Positions 37,903 through 49,940 of a stretch of 64,000 bases of DNA are shown here, one piece after another (the first letter of the stretch is position 1; the number at the start of each line of letters is the position of its first letter). Where the stretch lies: positions 192,199 through 256,198 of the forward strand of contig DGSL01000026.1 of the NCBI GenBank assembly GCA_002393965.1, written 5' to 3'. This DNA is from Bacteroidales bacterium UBA4363 (GTDB lineage: Bacteria; Bacteroidota; Bacteroidia; Bacteroidales; Paludibacteraceae). Below the pieces are notes generated by a model. The model saw only the letters and a program-made list of their open reading frames with translations. It was not told the DNA's origin and ran no database searches. The position numbers and the translations under genes were made by a program.

Positions 37903-38340
37903 TTATTTTGTTGACTTCTTGTCTGTCAGTGCTTGCACCGCCAGCGCATAGCCCTCCAGGCCGAATCCGAAGATACAGCCTTTGCATACCGGTGATAGGA
38001 AGGAATGATGACGGACCTCTTCGCGGGCGGTGATGTTCGAGATATGCACCTCGACTACGGGCGACGTGATGGCCTTTATGGCATCAGCCAGTGCGAGCGA
38101 CGTGTGCGTGTAGGCTCCTGCGTTCAGCACGATGCCGTCCGCCTGAAACCCACATTCGTGAAGCTTGTCTATCAGAGCTCCTTCGCTGTTGCTCTGATAG
38201 TAACTGAACTCTACGTCCTGGAAACGTTCCTTCAGTTCTTGCAGGAAACTTTCAAAATCCCTGTGGCCATAGATATCTGGTTCGCGTCTCCCCAATAGGT
38301 TGAGATTCGGACCGTTGATAATCAGAATGTTTGTCTTCAT
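37903..38340 (-). CDS. aroQ: 3-dehydroquinate dehydratase, type II
   Basis: The third shikimate-pathway enzyme, soluble and dodecameric in its family. The 145-residue sequence shows INGPNLNLLGRREPDIYG with the catalytic Tyr/Arg region, the lid-proximal FSYYQSNSEGALIDKLHE, and NAGAYTHTSLALADAI; VEVHISNITAREEVRHHSF follows. It heads a two-gene unit with pyk; chorismate from this pathway feeds menaquinone synthesis. Confidence 0.96.
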   Translation of the reverse strand: MKTNILIINGPNLNLLGRREPDIYGHRDFESFLQELKERFQDVEFSYYQSNSEGALIDKLHECGFQADGIVLNAGAYTHTSLALADAIKAITSPVVEVHISNITAREEVRHHSFLSPVCKGCIFGFGLEGYALAVQALTDKKSTK

Positions 38341-38521
38341 ATTGGAAAAATAATGGAGAATCTGTGTGCAATACGGATATCCGTGTTTTTCTGTCGAAGT
38401 CGGAGGACTTCAGATGATACATGGCGAATCTTCCTGTTGTGCCTCTGCATACGGGACGATTCGGCGATGTGCTGCTGCAGAATCAATCATGTATGCAAAT
38501 ATAAAAAAACGACGGGTATTT
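38341..38521 (-). promoter_or_regulatory. aroQ-pyk leader with hairpins and a distant -7 element
   Basis: Minus-strand TATATTTGC (38503 down to 38495) matches the -7 consensus but no -33 box is seen. Transcription there would give a leader of about 150 bases containing the dyads GAAGTC-GGAG-GACTTC (38396-38411) and ACGGATATCCGT (about 38374-38385). Regulation by leader structure is possible but unproven. Confidence 0.4.
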
Positions 38522-39343
38522 CTATAACCAGAAATTAAAAAAATGGTGCACCGGACCGTGACCCTTGCCTATTTGGTAGTGGGCACCATTGGCAATGGCC
38601 TTTGTGATGAAGTCTTTGGACAGTCGGACCGCGTCGTTCAGTGGCTGACCGTAGGCAAGAAAGGATGCCACCGCCGAGGAGAGGGTACAGCCGGTACCAT
38701 GGGTATTCTCGGTTGGGATGCGAGGCGATGACAGTTCCACGATCTGATGACTCTCTGCGTTGTAGAAGAGGTCTGTCAGCGTATCGCCGTCCAGATGGCC
38801 GGCTTTCAGAAGGACCGACACACGTGCTCCCTCTCTTTCACAGAGGTGGGAGAGCGCCTGGGCGGCATCCGCAAAGTCCTTTTCCTCTATCTTCTTGCCC
38901 AACAGCCGTTCCGCCTCGGGCAGGTTGGGGGTGATGACACGTGCCAGAGGAAGCAATTCTCTACGTAGATATTCCAGCCCCTCGTCTTCCATCAGCGGGT
39001 CGCCCGAGGTGGCAACCATCACCGGGTCCAGCACGACATTGCTGGGCCCGAATTCCACCAGCGATTCCCGCACGGCACGCATGGCGTCCACCGTGGGTAG
39101 CATGCCGATCTTCACGGCGTCAGCACCGATGTCATTCAGCACGGATGCGATCTGTCCTTTCAGGAACGAGGCTGGGATGACATGCACGCCATATACTCCC
39201 TGTGTGTTTTCATCTACGACGGCCGTGATGGCTGAGGCTGCGTAGCAGCCCAGGGCGGACATGGTCTTCAGGTCCGCCTGGATTCCGGCTCCGCCCGACG
39301 GGTCTGATCCGGCTATGCTCAGCGTTCTGCGGTAGGTGTGCAT
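38522..39343 (-). CDS. thiD: Hydroxymethylpyrimidine / phosphomethylpyrimidine kinase
   Basis: ThiD phosphorylates HMP and HMP-P for thiamine synthesis or salvage. The ribokinase-fold motifs are SIAGSDPSGGAGIQADLKTM, AVKIGMLPTVDAM and the catalytic NTHGTGCTLSSAVASFLA. No other thi gene or TPP riboswitch is in the neighbourhood; only 8 bases separate it from the ABC-F gene, with which it is probably cotranscribed. A salvage role is plausible. Confidence 0.94.
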   Translation of the reverse strand: MHTYRRTLSIAGSDPSGGAGIQADLKTMSALGCYAASAITAVVDENTQGVYGVHVIPASFLKGQIASVLNDIGADAVKIGMLPTVDAMRAVRESLVEFGPSNVVLDPVMVATSGDPLMEDEGLEYLRRELLPLARVITPNLPEAERLLGKKIEEKDFADAAQALSHLCEREGARVSVLLKAGHLDGDTLTDLFYNAESHQIVELSSPRIPTENTHGTGCTLSSAVASFLAYGQPLNDAVRLSKDFITKAIANGAHYQIGKGHGPVHHFFNFWL

Positions 39344-39351
39344 GATTGCGG

Positions 39352-41061
<1,710 letters not shown>

Positions 41062-41144
41062 TTAGAAAGTCACAAAGGTACAGAGTAAAAGCGAGAAAAA
41101 CAAAACGCCACATCCTCCCATGCCCCTGTGTCTGCTTCGGGGTG

Positions 41145-42134
41145 TTAGGACTTCTTGTGTTCCCGTACGAAGTCTTCGCTGACGTGGTTCCCTGTCTGCG
41201 AACACACGTCCGCCGCAAAGCGCAGACCCCACTTTAGGCACGTCTCCCATTCGTTCTCTTTTAGTCTGGCAAGCCGGTCTCTCGGTGGGAGGGGAGACAG
41301 GCTTGCGTATGTGGTCCCCGTCAGCAGGCCGTAGAGAAAACCTGCATTGAAGTTGTCGCCCGCCCCGACCGTGCTCACGGTCCTTACCGCTGCCGCTTCG
41401 TAGTGCTTGCTCGACTCGGGGGTGAAGAGCAGTACTCCCTCCGCTCCGCAGGTGCAGATAACGTAGGGACTGTATCGGCTCAACCGCTCTCGGTACAACC
41501 GCTCTATCCATAGCATCCGTTCTTCGAACGAGCGGCGCTTGTCCGGACCTTTGCCCTCGAACAGCAGATGGAAGTCCTCGTCCGAACCGCGGACGATACT
41601 CGCTGACTCCATGTTCGTAACCACGTGCGCCAACAGTCTCTCACGCTCCTTTAGGTGCGAGGACCGGAAGTTGGGATCATAATAGACGAAGGCCCCGGCT
41701 TCGTTCGCCCTCTCAAGCAGGGGCACCATCCGCTCCCTCGTGTCGTCGTCCAGGGCATAGAACGAACCGAATAACAGGGCGTCCTCCGCTTTGATCCGGG
41801 GTAGCCGGCCGGCCCCAAGCCCTTTCGGGCGCTGTTTGTAGAATACGTACTTGGCGTCGTTGTGCTGGTCGAGAAAGGCAAGCGAGACAGGCGATGGGAG
41901 AGAGGCATAGCGGGTGACGTAGTCCTGACTCATCCCATTCTCCTGCATGAAGTCGGTCACGAGGTTGCCGACCTCGTCGCTGCCCGCCTCCCCGACAAAG
42001 GTCGTCTGCAGCCCCATCCTCGACAGCGAGACCAGCGCATTGAACACCGATCCGCCCGGAACCGCCCTCTCGGGCTGCCCGTTGCGGAAGAGGATGTCCA
42101 CAATCGTTTCTCCTATGCCAAGGATGCTTCCCAT
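41145..42134 (-). CDS. PfkB-family carbohydrate kinase
   Basis: A ribokinase-fold sugar kinase of 329 residues. It starts ILGIGETIVDILF, has the substrate-binding GGSVFNALVSLSRMG and the catalytic motif VSTVGAGDNFNAGFLYG with the base Asp. The sugar is not identifiable; fructokinase or ribokinase-like activity is likely. It follows tRNA-Val on the same strand after a terminator hairpin. Confidence 0.88.
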   Translation of the reverse strand: MGSILGIGETIVDILFRNGQPERAVPGGSVFNALVSLSRMGLQTTFVGEAGSDEVGNLVTDFMQENGMSQDYVTRYASLPSPVSLAFLDQHNDAKYVFYKQRPKGLGAGRLPRIKAEDALLFGSFYALDDDTRERMVPLLERANEAGAFVYYDPNFRSSHLKERERLLAHVVTNMESASIVRGSDEDFHLLFEGKGPDKRRSFEERMLWIERLYRERLSRYSPYVICTCGAEGVLLFTPESSKHYEAAAVRTVSTVGAGDNFNAGFLYGLLTGTTYASLSPLPPRDRLARLKENEWETCLKWGLRFAADVCSQTGNHVSEDFVREHKKS

Positions 42135-42187
42135 CTGTCTTCGTCGTTTCTGTCGTGTTCAGTTCGGCTGGGATATATAAAAAACAA

Positions 42188-42216
42188 AAAGTCGGCGTAC
42201 AATGACAACCGACTTT
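42188..42216 (-). terminator. Terminator after tRNA-Val
   Basis: On the minus strand AAAGTCGG and CCGACTTT pair around a 13-base loop and run into a T-rich tract, just beyond the tRNA 3' end. Confidence 0.75.
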
Positions 42217-42221
42217 CGTTG

Positions 42222-42296
42222 TGGGTGTTGACGGATTCGAACCGCCGACCCTCTGCTTGTAAGGCAGATGCTCTGAACCAGCTGAGCTAAACACCC
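42222..42296 (-). tRNA. tRNA-Val (anticodon TAC)
   Basis: A complete cloverleaf on the minus strand: acceptor GGGTGTT/AACACCC, D-arm GCTCAGCTGGTTCAGAGC, anticodon stem TCTGC/GCAGA with loop CTTACAA (anticodon TAC), variable GGGTC, T-arm GGCGG-TTCGAAT-CCGTC and discriminator A. CCA is not encoded. It has an exact consensus promoter upstream. Confidence 0.97.
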
Positions 42297-42316
42297 GTTG
42301 TGCTTCAAAAAGCGGT

Positions 42317-42348
42317 GCAAATATACGGCCTTTTTTTATTCCTCCAAA
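42317..42348 (-). promoter_or_regulatory. Promoter for tRNA-Val
   Basis: Minus-strand TTTG (42348-42345), 19 bases, TATATTTGC (42325-42317). An exact match to the Bacteroidetes pattern. Confidence 0.75.
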
Positions 42349-42426
42349 TCTTTTGCGAAAAAAAATGTCTTTTCGATAGATATTTTCCTCTTCCGCTGTT
42401 CCCCTTGTCAGGACTTCGATAATCAC

Positions 42427-44346
42427 CTACAGCTCGTCCACCTCCTTTATCCACAGGGCTGAACTTGCGTCGGACGGCATACGCCAGTCGCCTCGGGGCG
42501 AGAGATTGACGGACCCGACTTTCGGACCGTCCGGCATGGCCGAGCGCTTGAACTGCTGCGAGAAGAACCGGCGGTAGAATGTCCGAAGCCATTTCTTGAT
42601 GACCGTCTCCTCATAGGCCTCGCCGAAGGCGTTACGCGCAAGGTAGTACACTTTCTTCGGACCGAAACCGAAACGGAGGGTATAGTATAGGTAGAAGTCA
42701 TGGAGTTCGTATGGACCCACCAAGTCTTCCGTCTTTTGTACGATGTTGCCATGCTCGTCCGCCGGCAGCAACTCGGGAGATACCGGCGTATCGACGATGT
42801 CGAGCAGCGTCCGCCGGACGCCATCCTCCATCTCTGTTTCCGCCACCCATTTTACCAGATGGCGCACAAGGGTCTTGGGAATCGACGCATTTACTCCGTA
42901 CATCGACATTTGGTCTCCATTGTACGTCGCCCAACCCAAAGCCAGTTCCGACAGGTCTCCCGTGCCGATCACCAGGCTGCCCGTTTCGTTCGCTACGTCC
43001 ATCAGGATCTGCGTCCGCTCGCGCGCTTGGGAGTTCTCGTAGGTGACGTCATGCACGGACGGGTCATGGCCGATGTCTTTGAAGTGCTGCGTCACGGAGT
43101 CTTTGATGGAGATCTCACGGAACTCGGCTCCCAGCCCTTTGATCAGCCCTACGGCATTGCTGTAGGTGCGGTCTGTGGTCCCGAACCCTGGCATCGTAAT
43201 GCCCAGCACGGACCTCCGGCTGATGCCCAGGCGGTCGGCTGCTTTGGCACACACCAGTAATGCCAGCGTCGAGTCCAGACCGCCAGACACGCCCACCACC
43301 ATTTTCTCGATCCCCGTATGCTTCAGACGGGTGACCAGGGCATTGACCTGGATGTTGAAGATCTCCTCACAACGCCCTCCGATATGCTCCTCGGATGGGA
43401 CAAACGGAAGGGCATTGACCTCTCGGCGCAGGGACCGTTCTCCCGTTTCCGGCAGACAGAACCCAATCCGGCGATATCCGTCCGCCTCGCTGCTGAAACA
43501 CGTGTTCTTTCTCCGGTCAGCCATCAGGCGATCGACGTCCACGTCCGTCATGACCAGCTGTGGCTCCATCGAGAAGCGTTGCGAGACATTCAGGATCGTG
43601 CCGTTCTCGCCGACAAGGCCGTTACCGGCGAAGAGCAGGTCGGTCGAACTCTCGCCGAACCCCGCGGAGGCATATACGTAGGCGGCAATGCAACGGGCGG
43701 ATTGCTGGGCAATCAGCGAACGGACGTAGTCGTGCTTGCCGATCAGTTCATTGCTTGCCGATAAGTTGAACAGAATCTGACTGCCCGCAAGGGCCTGACG
43801 CGAACTGGGAGGAATGGCGGTCCACAGGTCTTCACACACTTCGACCGAGAACGTCACGCCCTCTTCAGACTGGAAGAGCAGGTCCGTGCCGAACGGAACC
43901 GTCTGCCCGCACAGACGGATGCGCTCCTCTCGTCCCACCTCGCTCCCTGGGGCAAACCACCGCGCTTCGTAGAATTCATTGTAGGAGGGGAGATGCGTCT
44001 TCGGCACCACACCCAGTATCTGACCTTCCGACACGATAATGGCGGCATTGTAGAGGCGGTTCCCGTGACGTACCGGCATCCCCACAAGGGCAATGACCGG
44101 CAATCCTTCCGATTCCTTCAGGAGTTCTGCGAGTGCTGATTCCGCCTCGTCCAGCAACAGTCCCTGACCGAACAGGTCGCCGCAGGTGTAGGACGTGATA
44201 CACAACTCCGGGAAGCAAACCATCTGCACCTGCTCCTCCACCGCCTGTTGCATCAGCGCAACGATACCGGCCGTATTGGCGGCTGGGTCTGCTATCTTTA
44301 CGGACGGAATGCCTGCCGCCACTCTTACGAAACCATGATTATCCAT
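42427..44346 (-). CDS. nadE: Glutamine-dependent NAD+ synthetase
   Basis: The enzyme converts nicotinic acid adenine dinucleotide to NAD+. The N-terminal nitrilase-like glutaminase has the Glu-Lys-Cys triad (PELCITSYTCGD; KTHLPSYNEFYE; SVEVCEDLW with Cys), supplying ammonia to the C-terminal synthetase, whose PP-loop motif is VVGVSGGLDSTLALLV. At 639 residues both domains are complete. It is 26 bases downstream of hddC-gmhB on the same strand. Confidence 0.96.
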   Translation of the reverse strand: MDNHGFVRVAAGIPSVKIADPAANTAGIVALMQQAVEEQVQMVCFPELCITSYTCGDLFGQGLLLDEAESALAELLKESEGLPVIALVGMPVRHGNRLYNAAIIVSEGQILGVVPKTHLPSYNEFYEARWFAPGSEVGREERIRLCGQTVPFGTDLLFQSEEGVTFSVEVCEDLWTAIPPSSRQALAGSQILFNLSASNELIGKHDYVRSLIAQQSARCIAAYVYASAGFGESSTDLLFAGNGLVGENGTILNVSQRFSMEPQLVMTDVDVDRLMADRRKNTCFSSEADGYRRIGFCLPETGERSLRREVNALPFVPSEEHIGGRCEEIFNIQVNALVTRLKHTGIEKMVVGVSGGLDSTLALLVCAKAADRLGISRRSVLGITMPGFGTTDRTYSNAVGLIKGLGAEFREISIKDSVTQHFKDIGHDPSVHDVTYENSQARERTQILMDVANETGSLVIGTGDLSELALGWATYNGDQMSMYGVNASIPKTLVRHLVKWVAETEMEDGVRRTLLDIVDTPVSPELLPADEHGNIVQKTEDLVGPYELHDFYLYYTLRFGFGPKKVYYLARNAFGEAYEETVIKKWLRTFYRRFFSQQFKRSAMPDGPKVGSVNLSPRGDWRMPSDASSALWIKEVDEL

Positions 44347-44372
44347 TGCTCTTGTGTTTTATGTGCTCTTGC

Positions 44373-45557
44373 TTATGACTCTGTTCTCAATAGGATGCCG
44401 CGGATGCCGCAGTTCTGCGCAAAGGCCATGTCGCTGCTGCTGTCGCCGATCATCACGCAGGACTCCCTGCGGATCTCGGGATAGTCCCGGCAGGCCTGTT
44501 CGAACATTCCGGTACCCGGCTTACGGGCAGGGTCCGCCTCGCTCACCGACGCGCAGTGGTAGATGCGGTCAATATGCCCCCCGTGACGCTCTATCTCGTC
44601 CACCATCCTGCGGTGTATCTCCTTCAGGTCTCCCTCGCTCATCAGACCCTTGCCGATGCCGCGCTGGTTCGTCACCACCAGAATCCGCTTGCCCTCACCC
44701 GACCATTTGGCCAGGGCCTCGAACACTCCGGGCAGGAACTCGAATTCCTCCCAGCGTTTCACGTAGTCGTTCTTGCGCAGACGGTTCAGGATACCGTCTC
44801 GGTCCAATAGCAGCGTGCGGTATTCCTCCACTGGCAAGTCCGACAGCCGCATCTGCACGCCCGCCAACTCCGTCTCTGCCCGACGGTAGTCCTCGGGGAT
44901 CCCGATATCAAGGAAGTAGCCGTTGCTCACCATCCCTCCGATGAGGCCCTCGCCGACACGCTTCTGCAGCACGTCATTCTCCATCGAGAACCGCTCCCCC
45001 AGACCCTCAAAGAGACGTTCCCTCCGTGAGTCCAGGACATACACCCCGCCGTTGATCAGACCTTCGGTACAATACGCCTTCTCTCTGAAGGCGGTGATCG
45101 TGTCGTTCCCCCCGCGCTCCACCGTTCCGTAGCGCGAGAAGTCCTTCATCTCTTTCAGGGCAAGCGTGATGAGGTGCTCGGGATGAGCACGGTGATGGGC
45201 AACGAGACCTTCCAGGTCCACGTCGAACAGCGTGTCGCCGTTCAGTACCAACGTCTCCGACTCACGCGCCTTCTCCAGCGCCAGACGGATTCCGCCTCCC
45301 GTACCCAGAGGAGTCTCCTCCTCGGCGAAGTCATATTCGAATGGGAACTGCGATCCCTCTTTCCGGATCCATTCCTTCACCACCTCTCTCAGGTAACCCA
45401 CCGAGAGGATGACATGACCCTCTCCGTATCGTTCCAACTGACGCAGCAGGTACCACAGAAAAGGACGACCGCCCACGGGGGCCATACACTTCGGCACCTC
45501 GCTCACCACACTCCTCAACCGTGTGCCCAGACCTCCTGCCAGTATCACTGCTTCCAT
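44373..45557 (-). CDS. Fused heptose-1-phosphate nucleotidyltransferase and heptose-bisphosphatase
   Basis: One 394-residue protein carries two activities of heptose activation. Residues about 1-235 form a sugar nucleotidyltransferase ([41 protein letters not shown]) of HddC type; residues about 245-394 form an HAD-IIIA phosphatase of GmhB type ([38 protein letters not shown]). With the adjacent gmhA this points to NDP-D-glycero-D-manno-heptose for a surface glycan. The kinase (HddA) is not in the window. The nucleotide (GDP) is inferred from family and context. Confidence 0.87.
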   Translation of the reverse strand: MEAVILAGGLGTRLRSVVSEVPKCMAPVGGRPFLWYLLRQLERYGEGHVILSVGYLREVVKEWIRKEGSQFPFEYDFAEEETPLGTGGGIRLALEKARESETLVLNGDTLFDVDLEGLVAHHRAHPEHLITLALKEMKDFSRYGTVERGGNDTITAFREKAYCTEGLINGGVYVLDSRRERLFEGLGERFSMENDVLQKRVGEGLIGGMVSNGYFLDIGIPEDYRRAETELAGVQMRLSDLPVEEYRTLLLDRDGILNRLRKNDYVKRWEEFEFLPGVFEALAKWSGEGKRILVVTNQRGIGKGLMSEGDLKEIHRRMVDEIERHGGHIDRIYHCASVSEADPARKPGTGMFEQACRDYPEIRRESCVMIGDSSSDMAFAQNCGIRGILLRTES

Positions 45558-45573
45558 CCTTCCTTGCCTCCTG

Positions 45574-46176
45574 TTATTTCTTTCCGCCGAACAGCTCCTC
45601 TTCCACGATACCGCAGAGGATATGACCGATTAGCGTCTGACATTCCTGAATGCGGGGCGTCTCTTCCGACGGCACCTTGATCACGATGTCCCATTCGTCC
45701 ATCTTACACGCCTTCTTACCCGTCAGAGCAACCGTCGTGATTCCTTTCTCACGGCACGACTGCAATGCCTCCACCAGGTTGCGCGAATTGCCGGACGTCG
45801 AGATGCCGATGAACACATCTCCTGCCTCTCCCTGTGCCTCCACCTGACGAGCAAACAGTCGCTCATAACCATAGTCGTTGCCGATCGCGGTCAGAATGCT
45901 CGTGTCCGTCGTCAGTGCAATCGACGGCAGACCCGGACGGTCAAACAGGAAACGGCTCACCATCTCACCTGCCAGATGCTGTGCGTCCGCGGCACTCCCG
46001 CCGTTTCCGGCCCACATCGTCTTCCTTCCGTTTCGATAGGCCTCCACACACTTTCCGGCCGCCTCGGCAATCTTGCGCATCATCGACTCGTCCTCCGACA
46101 ACCTTCTCTTCACGAGCATGCTCTCTTCCACCTGACTGCGTATCGCCTCCATGCGTTCTTCTTCTTGGCTTTTCAT
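45574..46176 (-). CDS. gmhA: Sedoheptulose-7-phosphate isomerase
   Basis: A SIS-domain isomerase (200 residues from 46176; 192 from 46152) giving D-glycero-D-manno-heptose 7-phosphate, the first heptose-pathway step. Diagnostic segments are [38 protein letters not shown] and [15 protein letters not shown]. The frame extends to 46395 through a low-complexity minisatellite that is unlikely to be coding; a -7 element at 46219-46227 also lies inside that extension. It leads the hddC-gmhB/nadE unit. Confidence 0.93.
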   Translation of the reverse strand: MKSQEEERMEAIRSQVEESMLVKRRLSEDESMMRKIAEAAGKCVEAYRNGRKTMWAGNGGSAADAQHLAGEMVSRFLFDRPGLPSIALTTDTSILTAIGNDYGYERLFARQVEAQGEAGDVFIGISTSGNSRNLVEALQSCREKGITTVALTGKKACKMDEWDIVIKVPSEETPRIQECQTLIGHILCGIVEEELFGGKK

Positions 46177-46218
46177 TTTTTCTTGCAACCTTGGGGTTCT
46201 TCGTTTCGTATTCTTTCT

Positions 46219-46227
46219 GCAAAGATA
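46219..46227 (-). promoter_or_regulatory. Putative -7 element for gmhA
   Basis: Minus-strand TATCTTTGC matches the consensus with no clear -33 box. A start near 46212 gives a leader of about 36 bases and supports the gmhA start at 46176. Confidence 0.5.
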
Positions 46228-46267
46228 AAAAAAGCCAGCCACATAGGTTTTCCTCCTCCCTCTTTTT

Positions 46268-46349
46268 GTATCCACCGTCCTCTCTATCCACCGCCCTCTC
46301 TGTCTCCGTCCTCTCTGTCCACCGTCCTCTCTGTCTCCGTCTTCTTTGT
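46268..46349. repeat. C-rich 15-16-bp minisatellite
   Basis: About five degenerate units of the type TGTCCACCGTCCTCTC follow each other. On the minus strand they would encode a repetitive D/E/G/R-rich peptide, which I regard as non-coding. A further C/T-rich stretch with CCCTCC repeats continues to about 46495. Confidence 0.7.
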
Positions 46350-46510
46350 CCTCAATCTTCCCGACCGTCCCCCCGACTCTGTTGCTATAGGTCAACAGTT
46401 CCCCCCCAATGCTCCTTCATCTCCTCTCTTCCTTTACCATCCCTCCCTCCCTCCACCCCTCCACCCCCTCCGCCCTCCCTCCACCCTCCATTCACTAATG
46501 AAACAGAGAT

Positions 46511-46665
46511 ATAACATAGATGAAGGATAGTTAAAATATAGATGAAATATACATAAAGCATAGATAAAACATAGATATAGCATAGTTAAAGCATAGATAT
46601 AGTATAGATAACATATAGATAAAACATAGATAAGACATACATGACTCATATATAAGGCATTGATA
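46511..46665. repeat. 11-bp-phased tandem array between gmhA and gdhA
   Basis: An AT-rich array of degenerate units like CATAGATAAAA. The core ATAG (or one-base variants) recurs at 46516, 46527, 46538, 46549, 46560, 46571, 46582, 46593, 46604, 46615, 46626, 46637, 46648 and 46659, an exact 11-base step with no indels over 14 units. An apparent minus-strand frame across it (46434-46682) is explained by the repeat. Confidence 0.85.
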
Positions 46666-46729
46666 AAACAATACCTCTCCACTATCTACCCACTCCCGTC
46701 CTCCCTTCCTCCCCTCTACGCAAAAAAAC

Positions 46730-46766
46730 AAGGGTGCCTTCCGGAATTGCTCCGGAAGGCACCCTT
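46730..46766 (-). terminator. Strong terminator after gdhA
   Basis: A perfect 16-bp stem (AAGGGTGCCTTCCGGA with TCCGGAAGGCACCCTT, five-base loop) lies 34 bases past the gdhA stop; on the minus strand it is followed by TG and a T7 tract. Confidence 0.92.
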
Positions 46767-46799
46767 TATTGATGGATGTAAGCCTTGTAGGCCTTGGTT

Positions 46800-48167
<1,368 letters not shown>

Positions 48168-48230
48168 TTATTAGGTTTTGTGCCGTTAGGTTTTTCTCTT
48201 CCTTCTTCTGCTCGCGAAGAGAAGACGGTA

Positions 48231-48260
48231 CAAAATTAAACACCTTCTTTCTTTCCCAAA
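48231..48260 (-). promoter_or_regulatory. Promoter for gdhA
   Basis: Minus-strand TTTG (48260-48257), 18 bases, TAATTTTG (48238-48231). The expected start near 48225 leaves a leader of about 70 bases. Confidence 0.65.
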
Positions 48261-48411
48261 CACGCACCGCCAATCTTTAAGTGTATCACGTAAGCATTTC
48301 AGTATTTTGCGCACGATGCCCGCTCCCTGACTTCCCCACACTTCCCGCTCTTTGCCAGAATATCCGTACGCCTCCTCGCTCTCGTCACGTTTTTATTGCT
48401 AATTTTGTTGC

Positions 48412-48828
48412 ATGAATATCGAACACGTCAGAGATCGCCTGGAGTCCGCTCCGGGACTACCGTCTGCACTCGGCATGCACTTCCTCTCCACTCCCGACCA
48501 GGACGAGTGCGTCGCCGTCATGCCCACCGACCATCGCACCATCCAGCCCTTCGGCTTCCTCAGCGGAGGCGCCATCGTAGCACTCGCCGAGACCCTCGCC
48601 GGCGCCGCTTCCCTCGCACGGTGCCCGGACCGGATTCCGCTCGGCATCAGCGTCAGCGCCAACCACCTTCGACCCGTACCTCAAGGCGAGTCCGTTCGCG
48701 CCGTCGCGCGGTTCATCCACTGCGGACACTCCCATCACTCTTTCCTCGTTTCTGTCTTCAACGGTCGCGACGAACTCGTCTCGTCTGTCCAGGTGGTCAA
48801 CGGCATCGTCTCACCTCGTGAGAAGTAA
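48412..48828 (+). CDS. Hotdog thioesterase, probably DHNA-CoA hydrolase
   Basis: A 138-residue PaaI/YdiI-type thioesterase with the segment QPFGFLSGGAIVALAETLAG containing the catalytic acidic residue, and NHLRPVP. It stands first in the men operon, 12 bases before menF, so it most likely releases 1,4-dihydroxy-2-naphthoate from the CoA thioester made by MenB. The -7-like TAATTTTG (48400-48407) lies five bases from the start codon. Confidence 0.85.
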   Translation: MNIEHVRDRLESAPGLPSALGMHFLSTPDQDECVAVMPTDHRTIQPFGFLSGGAIVALAETLAGAASLARCPDRIPLGISVSANHLRPVPQGESVRAVARFIHCGHSHHSFLVSVFNGRDELVSSVQVVNGIVSPREK

Positions 48829-48840
48829 ACTGACGGACCG

Positions 48841-49929
48841 ATGAACGAGTCTTTCGCATATTTCCGACTGCCCGACTGTCCCGACGCCTTCCTCGTGGCG
48901 CAGGACGGACTGCCCGCTGTCGTCTCTCCCGACTCTTCTCCTTCCCATCCTGGTTTCCTCTTCGCTCCATTCCATGCGACGGAGCAGTGCCCCACCGTCC
49001 TCATCCGCCCCGACGTCTTCCGCCGCGTCTCCCTTCCGCCACCCTCTCTTCCTCCGTTCTCCTGCTCCGCCGACCGCCCTGCCGCCGACCGCCGTGCTGA
49101 CTATTCCTCTTCCTTCCGCCTGTTCCACGATGCGCTCGCGCGACGTCTCCTCTCCAAGGTCGTCCTTTCCCGGTGCGAGACTCTTACGCTCTCTGCCGCC
49201 CTGCCGCCGACCGCACTCTTCTCCCGCGCTTGCCGCGCCTATCCACATCTCTTCGTCTCGCTGGTACATACGCCACTGACGGGTACCTGGCTCGTCGCCA
49301 CCCCCGAACTGCTCCTCTCTTCCGTCGCCGACCGCTGCCACACCGTTGCCCTCGCGGGTACGATGCCCTCCCGAACCGCCGGCGGCGATCCCGTCTGGAG
49401 TGCGAAGGACCGGCAGGAACAGGCCTACGTGAGCGACCATGTCCGTTCCGTCATTGCCCCCCGTTCCGTCCTGATCGATGAGTCCGAACCGCATACGGTC
49501 GAGGCGGCGGACCTCCTCCATCTCCGCACCGACTTCTCCTTCCGACCCCGCCCGGGCGTCTCCCTCGCCGAGATCCTGCATGCCCTGCATCCCACACCCG
49601 CCGTCTGCGGACTCCCCGTTGCCAAGGCAAGGGAATGCATCCTCGCTCACGAACCTCATCCCAGACGCTACTACAGTGGCTACCTCGGACCCTGGCAGAT
49701 GGCGGAGACTCCCGCCTCCACCGACTCCACCGCCTCCACCGCCTTGTCCGTTCCCGCCACCTCTCTCTTCGTCTCGCTCCGCTGCATGCACATCGACCAT
49801 ACCTCCCTCCACCTCTACGCCGGTGGCGGACTCCTGCCTCAGAGCCGCGAACAGACAGAGTGGGACGAAACGGAAAACAAACTCAATACCATGAAACGAC
49901 TGCTTCATTGGCTTGTTAAAGATAGTTAA
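48841..49929 (+). CDS. menF: Isochorismate synthase
   Basis: MenF converts chorismate to isochorismate, the entry to menaquinone synthesis. The 362-residue protein has chorismate-binding-enzyme motifs VALAGTMPSRTAGG, LHPTPAVCGLPVAKA, HEPHPRRYYSGYLGPW and the C-terminal LYAGGGLLPQS. The N-terminal part is shorter and less conserved than in E. coli. G+C content is very high here (a hand-counted line gives 40 of 60). Confidence 0.95.
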   Translation: MNESFAYFRLPDCPDAFLVAQDGLPAVVSPDSSPSHPGFLFAPFHATEQCPTVLIRPDVFRRVSLPPPSLPPFSCSADRPAADRRADYSSSFRLFHDALARRLLSKVVLSRCETLTLSAALPPTALFSRACRAYPHLFVSLVHTPLTGTWLVATPELLLSSVADRCHTVALAGTMPSRTAGGDPVWSAKDRQEQAYVSDHVRSVIAPRSVLIDESEPHTVEAADLLHLRTDFSFRPRPGVSLAEILHALHPTPAVCGLPVAKARECILAHEPHPRRYYSGYLGPWQMAETPASTDSTASTALSVPATSLFVSLRCMHIDHTSLHLYAGGGLLPQSREQTEWDETENKLNTMKRLLHWLVKDS

Positions 49930-49940
49930 ATTATAGTAGG

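Noticed and set aside
37084..37914. A 276-residue open frame antisense to pyk
   Set aside because: Shadow of pyruvate kinase codon usage; no motif and no start signals.
38341..38521. Possible TPP riboswitch near thiD
   Set aside because: The region lies downstream of thiD, not upstream, and the conserved TPP-box sequences are absent; only 8 bases precede thiD.
41145..42134. PfkB kinase as the missing heptose kinase
   Set aside because: HddA is a GHMP kinase and HldE-type kinases have other signatures; this sequence resembles general fructokinase/ribokinase relatives.
46268..46349. C-rich repeated units considered as a CRISPR array
   Set aside because: Units are 15-16 bp, degenerate and contiguous with no spacers, and no cas genes are present.
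46434..46682. An 82-residue minus-strand frame rich in LYLCFIYAL-like repeats
   Set aside because: Wholly explained by the 11-bp tandem array, whose period is not a multiple of three.
48811..49908. A 365-residue open frame antisense to menF
   Set aside because: It results from the high G+C and C-rich third positions of menF; composition is G/E/R-rich without domain motifs, while menF has clear motifs.
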